In this document: in pieces, positions 23,972 through 32,864 of the stretch | Numbering within the stretch: position 1 is the first letter of the stretch | How the letters are laid out: every line of letters begins with the position of its first letter | NCBI GenBank assembly: GCA_026705345.1 | Contig: JAPPAV010000087.1 | Span: 1 to 42,372, forward strand | Direction of reading: 5' to 3' | Length of the DNA: 42,372 bases | DNA from: Gammaproteobacteria bacterium | GTDB lineage: Bacteria; Pseudomonadota; Gammaproteobacteria; Pseudomonadales; Azotimanducaceae | Notes under the pieces: model-generated | Database searches by the model: none | The model's input: the letters and a program-made list of their open reading frames with translations, nothing else | Told to the model about the DNA's origin: nothing | Made by a program: the position numbers and the translations under genes

Positions 23972-25101
23972 CCAACCGCGACGTTGAAGAGCTCTTCGAG
24001 CCGCGCGGTCTGAACAAACGCGGCGCAACGCAAGGCCGAGCCGATGGATGGGTCGGCGGTCGAGCGCATACCTGGCACGGTCACTACCGGGAGAATCCAG
24101 CCAGCCGGGCGGGCGCGGACTCCCATCGCATGGCGAGTGACGCCAAGTATGCCGCCGCGGTCGCCGAGGAACTACGCAGACGAGACGCCACCGTCCCGCA
24201 CGGAGATTCCGTCGGCGACGGACTCGAGGTCGAACCGGTCTCGCCGGGCATCGGCACCGTTGTACAGGGTGTCGACATGGCCACCCTTACCGATGCCCAG
24301 GCAAACGGGATCTGGAATCTGTTGATGGAACGCAAGGTCGTGTTCCTCCGGGACCAGGGACATATCACTCGCGACGAGCACATCGCCTTCGCCAAGCGGT
24401 TCGCCGAGACCGGGCTGGCGTTCGGCCGACAGCACGCCCTTGCCGCCAGCAAGCCGCCATCGGAGTATCCCGAGATCCTGCGCCTCTACTCGGATGAGGC
24501 TCGCCCGTTCGCGGCCTCCAACTGGCACTCGGATGTAACGTGGTCGGATCGTCCCCCGCTCGGTTCCGTCCTGCTCGCCCGAAAGGCGCCGCCGGTCGGC
24601 GGCGACACGGTGTTCGTCGATTGCATCGCCCTGTGGGATAGCCTCAACTCGACGCTGAAGGAATTCCTCGAGGGGCGGACTGCCACACACGGCCGCAGGG
24701 GCAATGACGAGGTCGAGCATCCGGTCTGTCGCACCCACCCCGTGACCGGGAAAAACGCGCTATACATCAACCCGACGTTCACGAACTCGATCTGCGGCAT
24801 GGAACCGGCCGACTCGGCGCGCCTGTTGGCGCGGCTCTACGCCAAGATGTACTCGACGCCGGAACACACCTGCCGATTTCCGTGGCGGGATGGGTCGGTC
24901 GCGATGTGGGACAACCGGAGTTGCCAGCACTACGCGGTGTCCGACTTCTGGCCACACGAACGGCTAATGGAGAGGGTGACCCTGGTGGATCCGTCGGAAG
25001 AGGACGAAGTGCCGTTCTGGCTGGACGCCAACGGCGAACGCCACTACAGCGTGATGCTCGCCTCCCGCGAAGCCATCGACACCCCGCTCGGGTACGCGTA
25101 G
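23968..25101 (+). CDS. TauD/TfdA-family Fe(II)/2-oxoglutarate dioxygenase with N-terminal extension
   Basis: A 377-aa dioxygenase of the TauD/TfdA fold. The core begins near residue 88 with LEVEPVSPGIGTVVQGVDM. H187-S-D189 in NWHSDVTW forms the HxD motif, H321 in SCQHYAVSDF is the distal histidine, and R336 in LMERVTLVD should bind 2-oxoglutarate. TauD-type enzymes hydroxylate substrates such as taurine or aryloxyacids, often releasing an aldehyde. About 85 extra residues, rich in charged and polar amino acids, precede the core. The ATG at 23968 overlaps the PhyH stop (ATGA), which supports this start; ATG codons further in (for example MASDAKYAAA) are possible. It is the third oxygenase in the operon. 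Confidence 0.9.
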   Translation: MTNRDVEELFEPRGLNKRGATQGRADGWVGGRAHTWHGHYRENPASRAGADSHRMASDAKYAAAVAEELRRRDATVPHGDSVGDGLEVEPVSPGIGTVVQGVDMATLTDAQANGIWNLLMERKVVFLRDQGHITRDEHIAFAKRFAETGLAFGRQHALAASKPPSEYPEILRLYSDEARPFAASNWHSDVTWSDRPPLGSVLLARKAPPVGGDTVFVDCIALWDSLNSTLKEFLEGRTATHGRRGNDEVEHPVCRTHPVTGKNALYINPTFTNSICGMEPADSARLLARLYAKMYSTPEHTCRFPWRDGSVAMWDNRSCQHYAVSDFWPHERLMERVTLVDPSEEDEVPFWLDANGERHYSVMLASREAIDTPLGYA

Positions 25102-25103
25102 CA

Positions 25104-25132
25104 CCCCACCCTGGAGCCCTGGGGCGGTGGGG
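25104..25132. terminator. Hairpin between convergent genes
   Basis: CCCCACC (25104-25110) pairs with GGTGGGG (25126-25132) three bases after the TauD-type stop codon. There is no T tract, so it is only a possible bidirectional terminator between this operon and the convergent GH127-like gene. Confidence 0.35.
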
Positions 25133-25211
25133 GCTGGGGCCAGACGGCGAGGGCGCGTCCAGCGGGCGCGATCGGGTCGCCCCGCGAACGACGTCGCACT
25201 CCGAGTTTGGC

Positions 25212-26984
25212 CTAGCGGCACTTGAAGTACGTTCTCGGTCCCGAATCGTCGGTACAAGCCAGGTGGTACGGCATCAGCGCGATGCCGGTGTCGCCGACGC
25301 GAACCGAGCCATCCGCCGCCAGCTCGAGCATCGCCAACGCCTCCGCGGGCGATCGCCCGTCAAAGGGCTCGTCGTCGGGAAATGCCGAGACCTTCTGTGC
25401 CAGCGCAATCGGTCCCTTCGTGAACGCCACCCAGCGGCCGTCGTTCTCGCCGTCCTGGGTGCGCATCGCGAGCTCCGACACGGCTTCGATTGCGAGAACA
25501 TCGCCGCTCCCCCACCGCCGCCGCAGTTCGTAGAAGCCACGACCATTGAGCGCGACAGAAGCCGACTCGCCGTTGACCCGCGCCTGCAACAGCACCACCC
25601 CGGCAGGCAGTCTGAATTCGCACGTATAGGTTCGGGCGCTCTGAGGCTCGAAATGGATTTCGGTCATCGGATCGGCGGGGAATTCGCTCGCGACTGTCAA
25701 GGTGCCGCCGCCGAACGCATCGCTCAACGACACGGTGCACGGCGCCAGGGTGCCAATTGCGAGGTGGCCGTCAATCTCGCCGACGAGGTGGCTGGCGAGC
25801 ATTTCCATCGCCCTGGGCATGCTCGACGCACAGCAGTGGATCGTGTCGGCGTAGGTCGGTTTCGCCTCGTTGGGCGCGGTGTAGTAACACCACCGGATCC
25901 CGTCGCCGTGCTGGTGGCCGTGGAGACTGTTGTAAAGGGTCGTCTCGGCGGCATCGAGATACTTGCTCTCGCCCAGCAGTTCGAAGAGGTGCAGGCAAAG
26001 CTGAATCCAGGTCGCGTCACAGCAGCCCTCCACCGAGATCTCCCGGGGATCGAAGTCTTCGCTGCGCGCAAAGCACTCGCGGTTGCCGTTGTAGTCCGTG
26101 TGACGGGTCCATGGACCGCCGGTTACGAGAAGGTGCTTGTCCCTGATTTCGGTCCAACCGTTGACCGCCGTACGGAGGTATTGCCGCTTGCCGGTACACC
26201 GATAAAGGCCCAGGTAGCCCAGCAGGTTGGCCATGAGCTGGTAGCCCTTGCCCTCACCCGGTTCAACCACCCCGCCGCCTGTCAATAGGGTGCTCATCAG
26301 CCGCAAGGCGGGATTGGCCTCCATCCGTTCGACGATGTGCTCGGCGAAATCCAGGTACTTGGCATCCCCCGTGCGCTCGTAGAGCATCACGATCGACTCC
26401 AGCAAAGTTGTCGCGGAGATTCCCTTCCGCGTTCCGTAGTTCGTGAGATCCGCGCCGTCGCCGCCGTAGACCTCGACCAAGAGGTCGGCCATTCGCCGGC
26501 AGGCATCGACTACGGCCCCATCGGGGAAGACGCGCTCGTAGGTGAGCAGACCGTAGAGGTTGTAGCGGTGCGTCCAAGTGTCCCACCCGATCCCGCGCCT
26601 CTTCGCCATGGCGACATCCGACTCGTCGTGCGCGTTCGCGCGGGTGGCGTTTTCGGGTCGCGCCACGAAGGTAGCATCGGGTGCGTAGGTCCCGAGATAG
26701 CCATCGGCCAATTGGGTCGCCAGCAGTCGCTCGACGTTGTTCCGAAGCGACGCCCGGAGTTCCTGATCTCCGGTCATCCGCCAAGCAAGCGTGGCGGCAT
26801 GGAGCCATTTGCCCAGGTGCTCTCCCTGCCAAGGATGCACGCCCGGCCTGTGCTCGAAGCCATCGATGAGATAGCCGGACTCCGCCACGAACCGGAGTCG
26901 ATGGTGTCGCCACAGATCAAGCCTGGTGCCCTGCGATCCCGCCACCCTCACCGTTGCGAGGGCTTGCCATTTGTTCACGGTCAC
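25212..26984 (-). CDS. GH127-like beta-L-arabinofuranosidase family protein
   Basis: A 590-aa protein of the DUF1680/GH127 fold, an alpha/alpha-barrel with a C-terminal beta domain. Recognisable parts are GEHLGKWLHAATLAW near the N-terminus, LADGYLGTYAP, the block ISVEGCCDATWIQLCLHLFEL and ADTIHCCASSMPRAMEML. In GH127 a zinc ion and a cysteine nucleophile are held by a Glu-x-Cys motif and a Cys-Cys pair; VEGCC and HCC match those positions. No signal peptide is present, so it acts inside the cell. The start is uncertain: a GTG at 26984 has GGAG nine bases upstream. GTG 27026 and TTG 27044 are alternatives, but the last overlaps the hairpin at 27039. The enzyme is convergent with the oxygenase operon. 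Confidence 0.87.
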   Translation of the reverse strand: MTVNKWQALATVRVAGSQGTRLDLWRHHRLRFVAESGYLIDGFEHRPGVHPWQGEHLGKWLHAATLAWRMTGDQELRASLRNNVERLLATQLADGYLGTYAPDATFVARPENATRANAHDESDVAMAKRRGIGWDTWTHRYNLYGLLTYERVFPDGAVVDACRRMADLLVEVYGGDGADLTNYGTRKGISATTLLESIVMLYERTGDAKYLDFAEHIVERMEANPALRLMSTLLTGGGVVEPGEGKGYQLMANLLGYLGLYRCTGKRQYLRTAVNGWTEIRDKHLLVTGGPWTRHTDYNGNRECFARSEDFDPREISVEGCCDATWIQLCLHLFELLGESKYLDAAETTLYNSLHGHQHGDGIRWCYYTAPNEAKPTYADTIHCCASSMPRAMEMLASHLVGEIDGHLAIGTLAPCTVSLSDAFGGGTLTVASEFPADPMTEIHFEPQSARTYTCEFRLPAGVVLLQARVNGESASVALNGRGFYELRRRWGSGDVLAIEAVSELAMRTQDGENDGRWVAFTKGPIALAQKVSAFPDDEPFDGRSPAEALAMLELAADGSVRVGDTGIALMPYHLACTDDSGPRTYFKCR

Positions 26985-27038
26985 CTGCTTCAACTCCGCC
27001 GGGAAGATGTCGCCAACTGTAGCCACTGCTCTCGAACC

Positions 27039-27063
27039 GGACAAATTCAGCGTTGTCCCCTAA
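27039..27063 (-). repeat. REP-like hairpin, TTAG variant
   Basis: Minus-strand reading: foot TTAG, arm GGGACAA, an eight-base loop CGCTGAAT, arm TTGTCC (six pairs). It shares TAGGGGACA with the GTAG elements but has a different loop. It sits between the divergent GH127-like and PhyH genes. Confidence 0.4.
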
Positions 27064-27176
27064 GGCGGCTTCTCGACCGACACACGCCCGAGTTTTGGGT
27101 GAACACCGTCAAGCGGCCACCGTCGTCAGACGCGCCTAGGCGATAAAATCCCACCGTCAGAACTTGGAGGGCAAAC

Positions 27177-27845
27177 GTGAGCCAGGAGACCGCAGCGCTC
27201 AAGGCCGATTTCGACCGCGACGGAGTTGTCGTCATCCGGGACTTCGTTGGCCCGGAAACCGTCCGGAAAATCTGTACCCGCGCCGAAAAGGCGACCGAGG
27301 GCGACTCCCGCGAGGACATGTTCAGCAACATCACCAAGGGTCTGGAGAGACGGGACGGCTATTTTGGCGAACTGCTCAACGACGGGCCCCAAGTCCCCAT
27401 CCTCGAACAGCTTCTCGGCAAGAAACCCGAACCCACCACCGCCAGTTTCTTCACCAAGAGCGTGAACCAGCAGGAGGTGCATCCGCATTCGGATGCCCTC
27501 GAGGGCGTCGTCACCTGGATCGCCCTCGACGAGACGAACGAACGCAACGGCTGCCTGCAGTTCCTGAAGGGCTCTCACAAACGCCAGGAGGAGTTTCGGC
27601 ACCTGAGAGCCCACGAGCCCACGGACCTGGCCGGCCACCCCGACCTCTTTGAGGCCGCCATGAGTCCCGGCGACATCGTGATCTTTCGTCCCACCACGGT
27701 CCACTGGTCGGGTCCTAACCTCGACGGATCGCCGCGCCGGGGATTCAACTGCTTCTACGTCGGCGCCCCGTCCAATTGGAAGAGAGGCCGCAAGAAGGAC
27801 TGGGAAGCCGCGAAGAAGGCAAAACTCGCACTTACGGCCAAGTAG
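27177..27845 (+). CDS. PhyH-family Fe(II)/2-oxoglutarate dioxygenase (short form)
   Basis: A 222-aa phytanoyl-CoA dioxygenase family protein. The HxD motif is H104-S105-D106 in VHPHSDALEG, and the distal histidine is H176 in TTVHWSGPN, followed by an arginine pair (GSPRRGFNCFYVG). It ends in a lysine-rich tail (KRGRKKDWEAAKKAKLAL). The start is GTG at 27177, with TTGGAGGG seven bases upstream. A possible -10 (TAAAAT) lies near 27144. It is divergent from the GH127-like gene and convergent with the amidase, ten bases away from its end. Confidence 0.9.
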   Translation: MSQETAALKADFDRDGVVVIRDFVGPETVRKICTRAEKATEGDSREDMFSNITKGLERRDGYFGELLNDGPQVPILEQLLGKKPEPTTASFFTKSVNQQEVHPHSDALEGVVTWIALDETNERNGCLQFLKGSHKRQEEFRHLRAHEPTDLAGHPDLFEAAMSPGDIVIFRPTTVHWSGPNLDGSPRRGFNCFYVGAPSNWKRGRKKDWEAAKKAKLALTAK

Positions 27846-27855
27846 CGTCGCCGTC

Positions 27856-29241
27856 TCAATCGAGGGTCGGGTACTCGAACCCCGCAGACCTCTCGAACGC
27901 GCCGCCGATCCCGACCAGTCCGGCCTCGCCGAGATACCGCCCGACGAGTTGAAACGCCCGGGGCATGCCGTCGGCATCGATGTCGATGGGCAGGGTGATC
28001 GACGGGTGGCCGGAGTAGTCGAACGGCGCCGTAAACCGGATGAAACGTTCCCTTGATCCCCGGTCGTTGAACGGTTGTGACCGTTCCGCACCCGGTATCC
28101 GGGTGGGGAGGCAGGGGGCGATCAAGGCGTCGACCTCGCTAAGCACCTCGTCGAGTCCCCTACGGAAGCGGAGGCGCTCTCCTTCGAGCCGTTCATAGAC
28201 GCCCAGTGGCGCGTGTAGACCCGTCTCGATCAAGGCGGCCAATGCCGGACCGTATTCGTTGCTCCGCGATGGATAGGTCGCCGCATGGGCGCGGGCACAG
28301 TCCACGCCGCAGGTGATGGACCAGTTCTCGGTCAGTGTCGTGTGATCCGGCATACTGACCTCGATGGCGACCGCGCCGAGACCGGTCAACACGGCCAGCG
28401 CATCGCGTACGGCGTTCACGGCGGACTCGTCCACGTCCTCCGCCACGTAGGACCAATCGACGCCGATCCTGACGTCGTCAAGCCGCTGCCGAAGCATCGC
28501 CGCGTAGGTCGGAACCGGCGCGTCCAGCGAAGTGGGATCCCGGGCGTCCTTTCCAGACATCACGCCAAGCATCCGCGCGGCATCCTCCACGTTGCGCGTC
28601 ATGGGGCCGACGTGATCCAGGGATTCCGCGAGCGGGAAAACCCCGTACCGGCTTACCCGGCCGTAGGTCGGCTTGATGCCCACTAGGCCGCAGGCCGCCG
28701 AAGGAAACCGGATGCTGCCGCCCGTGTCCGTGCCGATGGCACCATGCGCGAGCCCCGCCGCTACCGAGACACCGGATCCCGACGACGAAACACCCGTCCA
28801 GCGGTTGGACTTCCATGGGTTTGTCGGCGGCTGAACCGAGGGGTGGTGTTCGCTGAAGGCACCTTCCGTGAGCTTTACCTTGCCGAGTACAACGGCACCA
28901 GCGGCTTCGAGCCTTTGCACGACGGTTGCGTCTTCGTCGGGTCGCCAGTCCGCGAGTACCGACGTGCCGCAGGTCGTTGCAATGCCGCGCGTATACAGCA
29001 AGTCCTTCAGCGCAATCGGTGCACCTTGCAGCGGCCCCGGCGCCTCGCCCCGCACCCTCGCGGCGTCCAGAGCGTGGGCACGCTCGACAGCGCGGTCAGC
29101 CAGAACCAGGACGTAGGCGCCGAGTTCCGGGTCGAGACGCTCGATGCGTTCGAGCATCGCTTGGGCGACCCGCACGGCCGTCAGCGCACCGCTCTTCACG
29201 TGACGGGTCACATCGGAAAGGGAGAGGCGGTGGATGTCCAT
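27856..29241 (-). CDS. Amidase-signature family hydrolase
   Basis: A 461-aa amidase-signature enzyme that cleaves carboxamide bonds in the cytoplasm. The catalytic Lys-cisSer-Ser triad can be placed at K79 (PIALKDLL), S152 (TGVSSSGSGV) and S176 (GTDTGGSIRFPS); the spacing fits the family. GLVGIKPTYGRVSRYGV and the C-terminal PFDYSGHPSITLPI are also typical. It is shorter in the middle than GatA, and there are no gatB or gatC neighbours, so a stand-alone catabolic amidase is likely rather than a tRNA-amidotransferase subunit. The ATG is the first in frame. It is divergent from the APC permease gene, 90 bases away. Confidence 0.93.
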   Translation of the reverse strand: MDIHRLSLSDVTRHVKSGALTAVRVAQAMLERIERLDPELGAYVLVLADRAVERAHALDAARVRGEAPGPLQGAPIALKDLLYTRGIATTCGTSVLADWRPDEDATVVQRLEAAGAVVLGKVKLTEGAFSEHHPSVQPPTNPWKSNRWTGVSSSGSGVSVAAGLAHGAIGTDTGGSIRFPSAACGLVGIKPTYGRVSRYGVFPLAESLDHVGPMTRNVEDAARMLGVMSGKDARDPTSLDAPVPTYAAMLRQRLDDVRIGVDWSYVAEDVDESAVNAVRDALAVLTGLGAVAIEVSMPDHTTLTENWSITCGVDCARAHAATYPSRSNEYGPALAALIETGLHAPLGVYERLEGERLRFRRGLDEVLSEVDALIAPCLPTRIPGAERSQPFNDRGSRERFIRFTAPFDYSGHPSITLPIDIDADGMPRAFQLVGRYLGEAGLVGIGGAFERSAGFEYPTLD

Positions 29242-29331
29242 CGCGGAAACAGCACCTCCTGCAGGGAACGCTCTGTTAGCATTCCGTCGCGGTTGAATTT
29301 CGATCCGACTCTATCCTAGTACGCGGGTTTC

Positions 29332-30666
29332 TTGCGCTTGACTTCCGCTCCCTACAGCGCGCGGACGGCTTTCGCCGTCGTCGTCGCCAACATGATCGGC
29401 ACCGGGGTATTCACCAGCCTCGGCTTCCAACTGCTCGACATCCAGTCCGGTTTCGTCATCCTGGTGCTCTGGTTCGTGGGAGGCGTGACCGCACTCTGCG
29501 GTGCCCTGTGCTACGCCGAACTGGGCGCGTCGCTGCCGAGGTCGGGGGGCGAGTACAACTTCCTCTCCGAGACGTACCACCCGGCCGTGGGCTTCGTATC
29601 GGGCTGGATCTCCGCAACCATCGGCTTCGCCGCACCCACCGCCCTCGCCGCGATCACCTTCGGAACCTACCTGTCGTCGGTCATGCCGCGGCTTTCGGCC
29701 AAGTGGCTCGCGGCAGCGCTGATCGTCGCGATGGCGGCCGCACACGCGACGACCCGGCGTGCCAGCGGCGGCACCCAACGCGCGTTTACGTACCTGAAGC
29801 TGATGCTCATCGCCGGTTTCTGCGTCCTGGGCTGGATTCTGACCGAAGCGCCGCAGGACGTCGTGTTCCTGCCCGGTGCCGGCGACGGCACACTCATCGC
29901 ATCCGGTGCGTTCGCCGTGGCGTTGATCTACGTCAACTATGCCTACGCAGGCTGGAACGCCGCCACCTACGTGCTCGACGAACTGGACCGCCCCCGGGAG
30001 ACCCTTTCCCGGGTCCTGCTGACCGGCACCGCGGTCGTCATGGTTCTCTACCTCATGCTGAACTACACGTTTCTCTACGCGGCCCCGATCGAGGCGTTGG
30101 CCGGCAAGCTAGAGGTCGGCTACGTCGCCGCGCAGTTCGTCTTCGGCGAGACCGGTGCTGCGATCATGGGCGTCGCGCTGGCCCTCCTGTTGATCTCCAC
30201 CGTGAGCGCCATGACCCTGGCCGGCCCCCGCGTCCTGTTGGTGATCGGACAGGACTTCCACGCCCTGCGCTTCCTCGCCCGCACCAATGCCCACGGCGTT
30301 CCAGTGGTCGCAATCCTGTTGCAGTCCGCCTTGGCGGTCATACTCGTGCTGACGGCCACCTTCGAGTCCATCCTGGTGTTTGCCGGGTTCACGCTCGGCG
30401 TCAGCACCCTGTGCACCGTGGCCGGACTGTTCGTCTTGCGGTGGCGGCGTCCCGAGCTCGAGCGACCCTACCGCGTGCCGTTGTATCCCCTGCCCCCGGT
30501 TGCTTTCCTCGGGCTCATGGGCTGGACGTTGGCCTACCTTCTCATGCAGCGACCGAAGGAGGGTCTCGCGGGTGTCGCGATCCTGGCAAGCGGCGCCGCT
30601 TTCTACGCCCTGAGTCGTCGTCTTTCCGCCGGGACCGGCCGGATCAACCAGCGCCGACGCAAATGA
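29332..30666 (+). CDS. APC-superfamily amino acid permease
   Basis: A 444-aa transporter with about twelve hydrophobic helices. The first helix carries the substrate-binding glycine segment ANMIGTGVFTSLG, and ALCYAELGASLPRSGGEYNFL is the usual second signature. NYAYAGWNAATYVLDELDRPRETL is typical of LAT/amino acid-polyamine exchangers. It imports or exchanges amino acids across the inner membrane. The start is uncertain: a TTG at 29332 gives a short N-terminus before helix 1, and no strong ribosome site is present. It is divergent from the amidase, which could act on imported amides. Confidence 0.9.
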   Translation: MRLTSAPYSARTAFAVVVANMIGTGVFTSLGFQLLDIQSGFVILVLWFVGGVTALCGALCYAELGASLPRSGGEYNFLSETYHPAVGFVSGWISATIGFAAPTALAAITFGTYLSSVMPRLSAKWLAAALIVAMAAAHATTRRASGGTQRAFTYLKLMLIAGFCVLGWILTEAPQDVVFLPGAGDGTLIASGAFAVALIYVNYAYAGWNAATYVLDELDRPRETLSRVLLTGTAVVMVLYLMLNYTFLYAAPIEALAGKLEVGYVAAQFVFGETGAAIMGVALALLLISTVSAMTLAGPRVLLVIGQDFHALRFLARTNAHGVPVVAILLQSALAVILVLTATFESILVFAGFTLGVSTLCTVAGLFVLRWRRPELERPYRVPLYPLPPVAFLGLMGWTLAYLLMQRPKEGLAGVAILASGAAFYALSRRLSAGTGRINQRRRK

Positions 30667-30777
30667 GGTTGTCGCCCCCGGAAACGCCCGTACCTATGCG
30701 ACGGTATGATTCGAACAGGTCGAGGCCGCGTTGTCCGTGGCAGGCCGAGTTCAGCCAACGGGGCCGTTAGTCTGGGA

Positions 30778-32349
30778 ATGGAAACGCAGGCAGCCGGGAC
30801 GCCGGCACCCAACACGTCGGACAGGACACGGGTCATCGGGCTCGTGCTCGGCGTCGTGGCATTCACGGTATTGACGGTGTTTCCCGTCGATCCGGGCAAC
30901 GCGCCGGCCAGTCGCCTGGCGGCAGTCGCGGCGCTGATGGCGGCCTGGTGGATCACCGAGGCCATCCCGCTATTCGCGACCGCGCTGCTGCCCCTGGTGC
31001 TGTTCCCGCTGCTCGGGATCATGCCCGGCAAGGAGGCCGCACCCCAATACATCAACAGCACCATCGTGCTGTTCATCGGCGGTTTCATGATCGCGCTGAC
31101 CATGCAGCGTTGGAACCTGCACCGCCGGATCGCGCTCAACATCATTCGCCTGGTCGGCGGCGGCCCGGCTCGCATCGTGCTCGGCTTCATGCTCGCCGCC
31201 GCATTCCTGTCGATGTGGATCTCCAACACGGCCACTGCGGTCACGATGGTACCCATGGGCCTCGCGATCGTGCTCCAGGTCGAGGAACGCATGACTGCCG
31301 GAAACCCCGGCGCACACCGGTTCTCCGTCGGACTGATGCTCGGAATCGCCTACGGCTGTTCGGTGGGCGGGATGACGACGCTGGTGGGAACGCCGCCAAA
31401 CCTGTCGCTGGTGCGGATCTTCGAGATCCTGTTCCCGGAGGGACCGACGATCGCGTTCGGGCAATGGATGATCGTCGCCTTTCCGGTCGCCGCGATCATG
31501 CTGGTGACGGCCTGGTTCGTCATCACGCACGTACTCTACCGGGCGCCGCCCGAGGTCAAGATCGAGTCCGCCGTCGTCGAGCGCGAACTCGCCCGGCTCG
31601 GACCCATAACCTTCGAGGAGCGGGCCGTGCTGATGGTATTTGCCGCCACCGCGCTGCTCTGGGTGTTCCGGGTCGACCTCAATCTGGGCGCCTTCACACT
31701 GCCCGGTTGGTCCCGGCTGCTGCCTTGGCCGGGCCTCGTCGACGACGGTACGGTGGCCATCACCATGGCGTCGCTGCTGTTCTTCATCCCCGGACGCGGC
31801 CCCGACGGCGAGTCGACGCGGCTCATGGGCACCGAAGTCATCCCCCGATTGCCGTGGAACGTCGTGCTCCTGATCGGCGGCGGTTTCGCGCTGGCGGCGG
31901 CATTCGTGCAGACGGGACTGGCCCAGTTGATCGGCAGCCAGTTCGATGCCGCCGGTGCACTGCCGGTCTTCGTCCTGATCCTGCTGGTGTGTCTCGCCCT
32001 CACGTTCCTCACCGAACTCACCAGCAATACCGCGACGACCGAGATGATCCTGCCGATCCTCGCCTCCGCCGCGGTGGTCACCGGCTCGCATCCGCTGATG
32101 CTCATGATCCCGGCGACGATGTCCGCGTCCTGCGCCTTCATGATGCCGGTGGCCACGCCGCCGAACGCCGTCGTGTTCGGCAGCAACCGGCTGACCATCG
32201 CGGAGATGGCGCGCGCAGGCATCATCCTGAACCTGATCGGCGCCGTGGTCATCGCGAGCATCGTCTACACCCTCGGCCTCCTCGTGTTCGGTATCGAGCC
32301 GGGCGTTCTGCCGGCGTGGGCGGAGTCGCTGGCGAGCGGCGATCACTGA
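30778..32349 (+). CDS. SLC13 (DASS) family anion transporter
   Basis: A 523-aa sodium-coupled carboxylate/anion transporter of the SLC13 type. The paired SNT motifs (WISNTATAVTMVPMG and TELTSNTATTEMILP) form the sodium and substrate sites of the two inverted repeats. Each is followed by its glycine/proline motif (TTLVGTPPNLSL and PVATPPNAVVFG). Substrates of relatives are dicarboxylates or sulfate. The ATG at 30778 lies before the cytoplasmic N-terminal tail METQAAGTPAP; the in-frame region from 30706 is unlikely to be translated. MmcQ/YjbR follows 20 bases later. TauD-type enzymes that release sulfite, or the sulfatase at the left edge, could supply sulfate-type anions, but that is speculation. 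Confidence 0.93.
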   Translation: METQAAGTPAPNTSDRTRVIGLVLGVVAFTVLTVFPVDPGNAPASRLAAVAALMAAWWITEAIPLFATALLPLVLFPLLGIMPGKEAAPQYINSTIVLFIGGFMIALTMQRWNLHRRIALNIIRLVGGGPARIVLGFMLAAAFLSMWISNTATAVTMVPMGLAIVLQVEERMTAGNPGAHRFSVGLMLGIAYGCSVGGMTTLVGTPPNLSLVRIFEILFPEGPTIAFGQWMIVAFPVAAIMLVTAWFVITHVLYRAPPEVKIESAVVERELARLGPITFEERAVLMVFAATALLWVFRVDLNLGAFTLPGWSRLLPWPGLVDDGTVAITMASLLFFIPGRGPDGESTRLMGTEVIPRLPWNVVLLIGGGFALAAAFVQTGLAQLIGSQFDAAGALPVFVLILLVCLALTFLTELTSNTATTEMILPILASAAVVTGSHPLMLMIPATMSASCAFMMPVATPPNAVVFGSNRLTIAEMARAGIILNLIGAVVIASIVYTLGLLVFGIEPGVLPAWAESLASGDH

Positions 32350-32369
32350 CACAGACCCAGGACAGTCGC

Positions 32370-32759
32370 ATGGCACGAGAGCCGGTTCCCATCAAGTTTC
32401 CACCCGACAAGCCCCTGGCCGAACGCTTCGCCCGCGCCGTCGAAATCGCGCTACGGTTCCCCGGCGTCCAGGAAAGTCGCAGCTACGGCACGCCCGCGAT
32501 CAAGGTGAAGCGCAAACTCCTGGCTCGACTGCGTTCCGAGGCGGAAGGCGGCCTCGCCATCGTGTGCGACTTCATGGAACGCGAAATGCTGATGCAGGCG
32601 GCCCCGGAGACCTTCTACATCACCGACCACTACGCCGACTGGCCCATGGTGTTGATCAACCTGGAAACCGTGCGTTGGGACGCCATGCCCGACATCCTCG
32701 AGCGGGCGTGGCGCCGCGTGGCCACGCCGACACTGATCAAGCAATACGAGGCGCGCTAG
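32370..32759 (+). CDS. MmcQ/YjbR-like protein
   Basis: A 129-aa small protein resembling the MmcQ/YjbR family, which has a CyaY-like fold and has been linked to DNA binding. Typical segments are RFPGVQESRSYGTPAIKVKRKLLARL and the closing WRRVATPTLIKQY. It starts 20 bases after the SLC13 gene and is probably co-transcribed. The function of the family is not settled. Confidence 0.82.
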   Translation: MAREPVPIKFPPDKPLAERFARAVEIALRFPGVQESRSYGTPAIKVKRKLLARLRSEAEGGLAIVCDFMEREMLMQAAPETFYITDHYADWPMVLINLETVRWDAMPDILERAWRRVATPTLIKQYEAR

Positions 32760-32864
32760 CCCCGACCAGGTTGCTGCCCGCTGCCGTGGACCGAAGTCCG
32801 CTCGATTCGTACGCAAGACACCCAAGCTTGTCTTCGGCAACAGATTCGTTTCTCATGGTGTCCC

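Noticed and set aside
22175-24028. Long open frame (617 codons) on the minus strand
   Set aside because: It lies antisense to the CmcJ-like and PhyH genes, whose motifs are clear; the frame is open only because of high GC.
28143-28165. GTCCCCTAC motif inside the amidase gene, similar to the REP foot
   Set aside because: No pairing arm and no CTTGT loop next to it; it is coding sequence.
29293-29320. TTGAAT and TATCCT before the APC permease as a promoter
   Set aside because: Spacing of 13 bases is too short for a normal sigma-70 promoter.
30948-32369. Plus-strand frame running through the SLC13 gene into MmcQ/YjbR
   Set aside because: Out-of-frame shadow; only the part from 32370 on is a real gene.
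30970-32376. Long open frame (468 codons) on the minus strand over the SLC13 gene
   Set aside because: Composition rich in Arg, Asp, Glu, Gln and His without any domain; antisense shadow of a conserved transporter.
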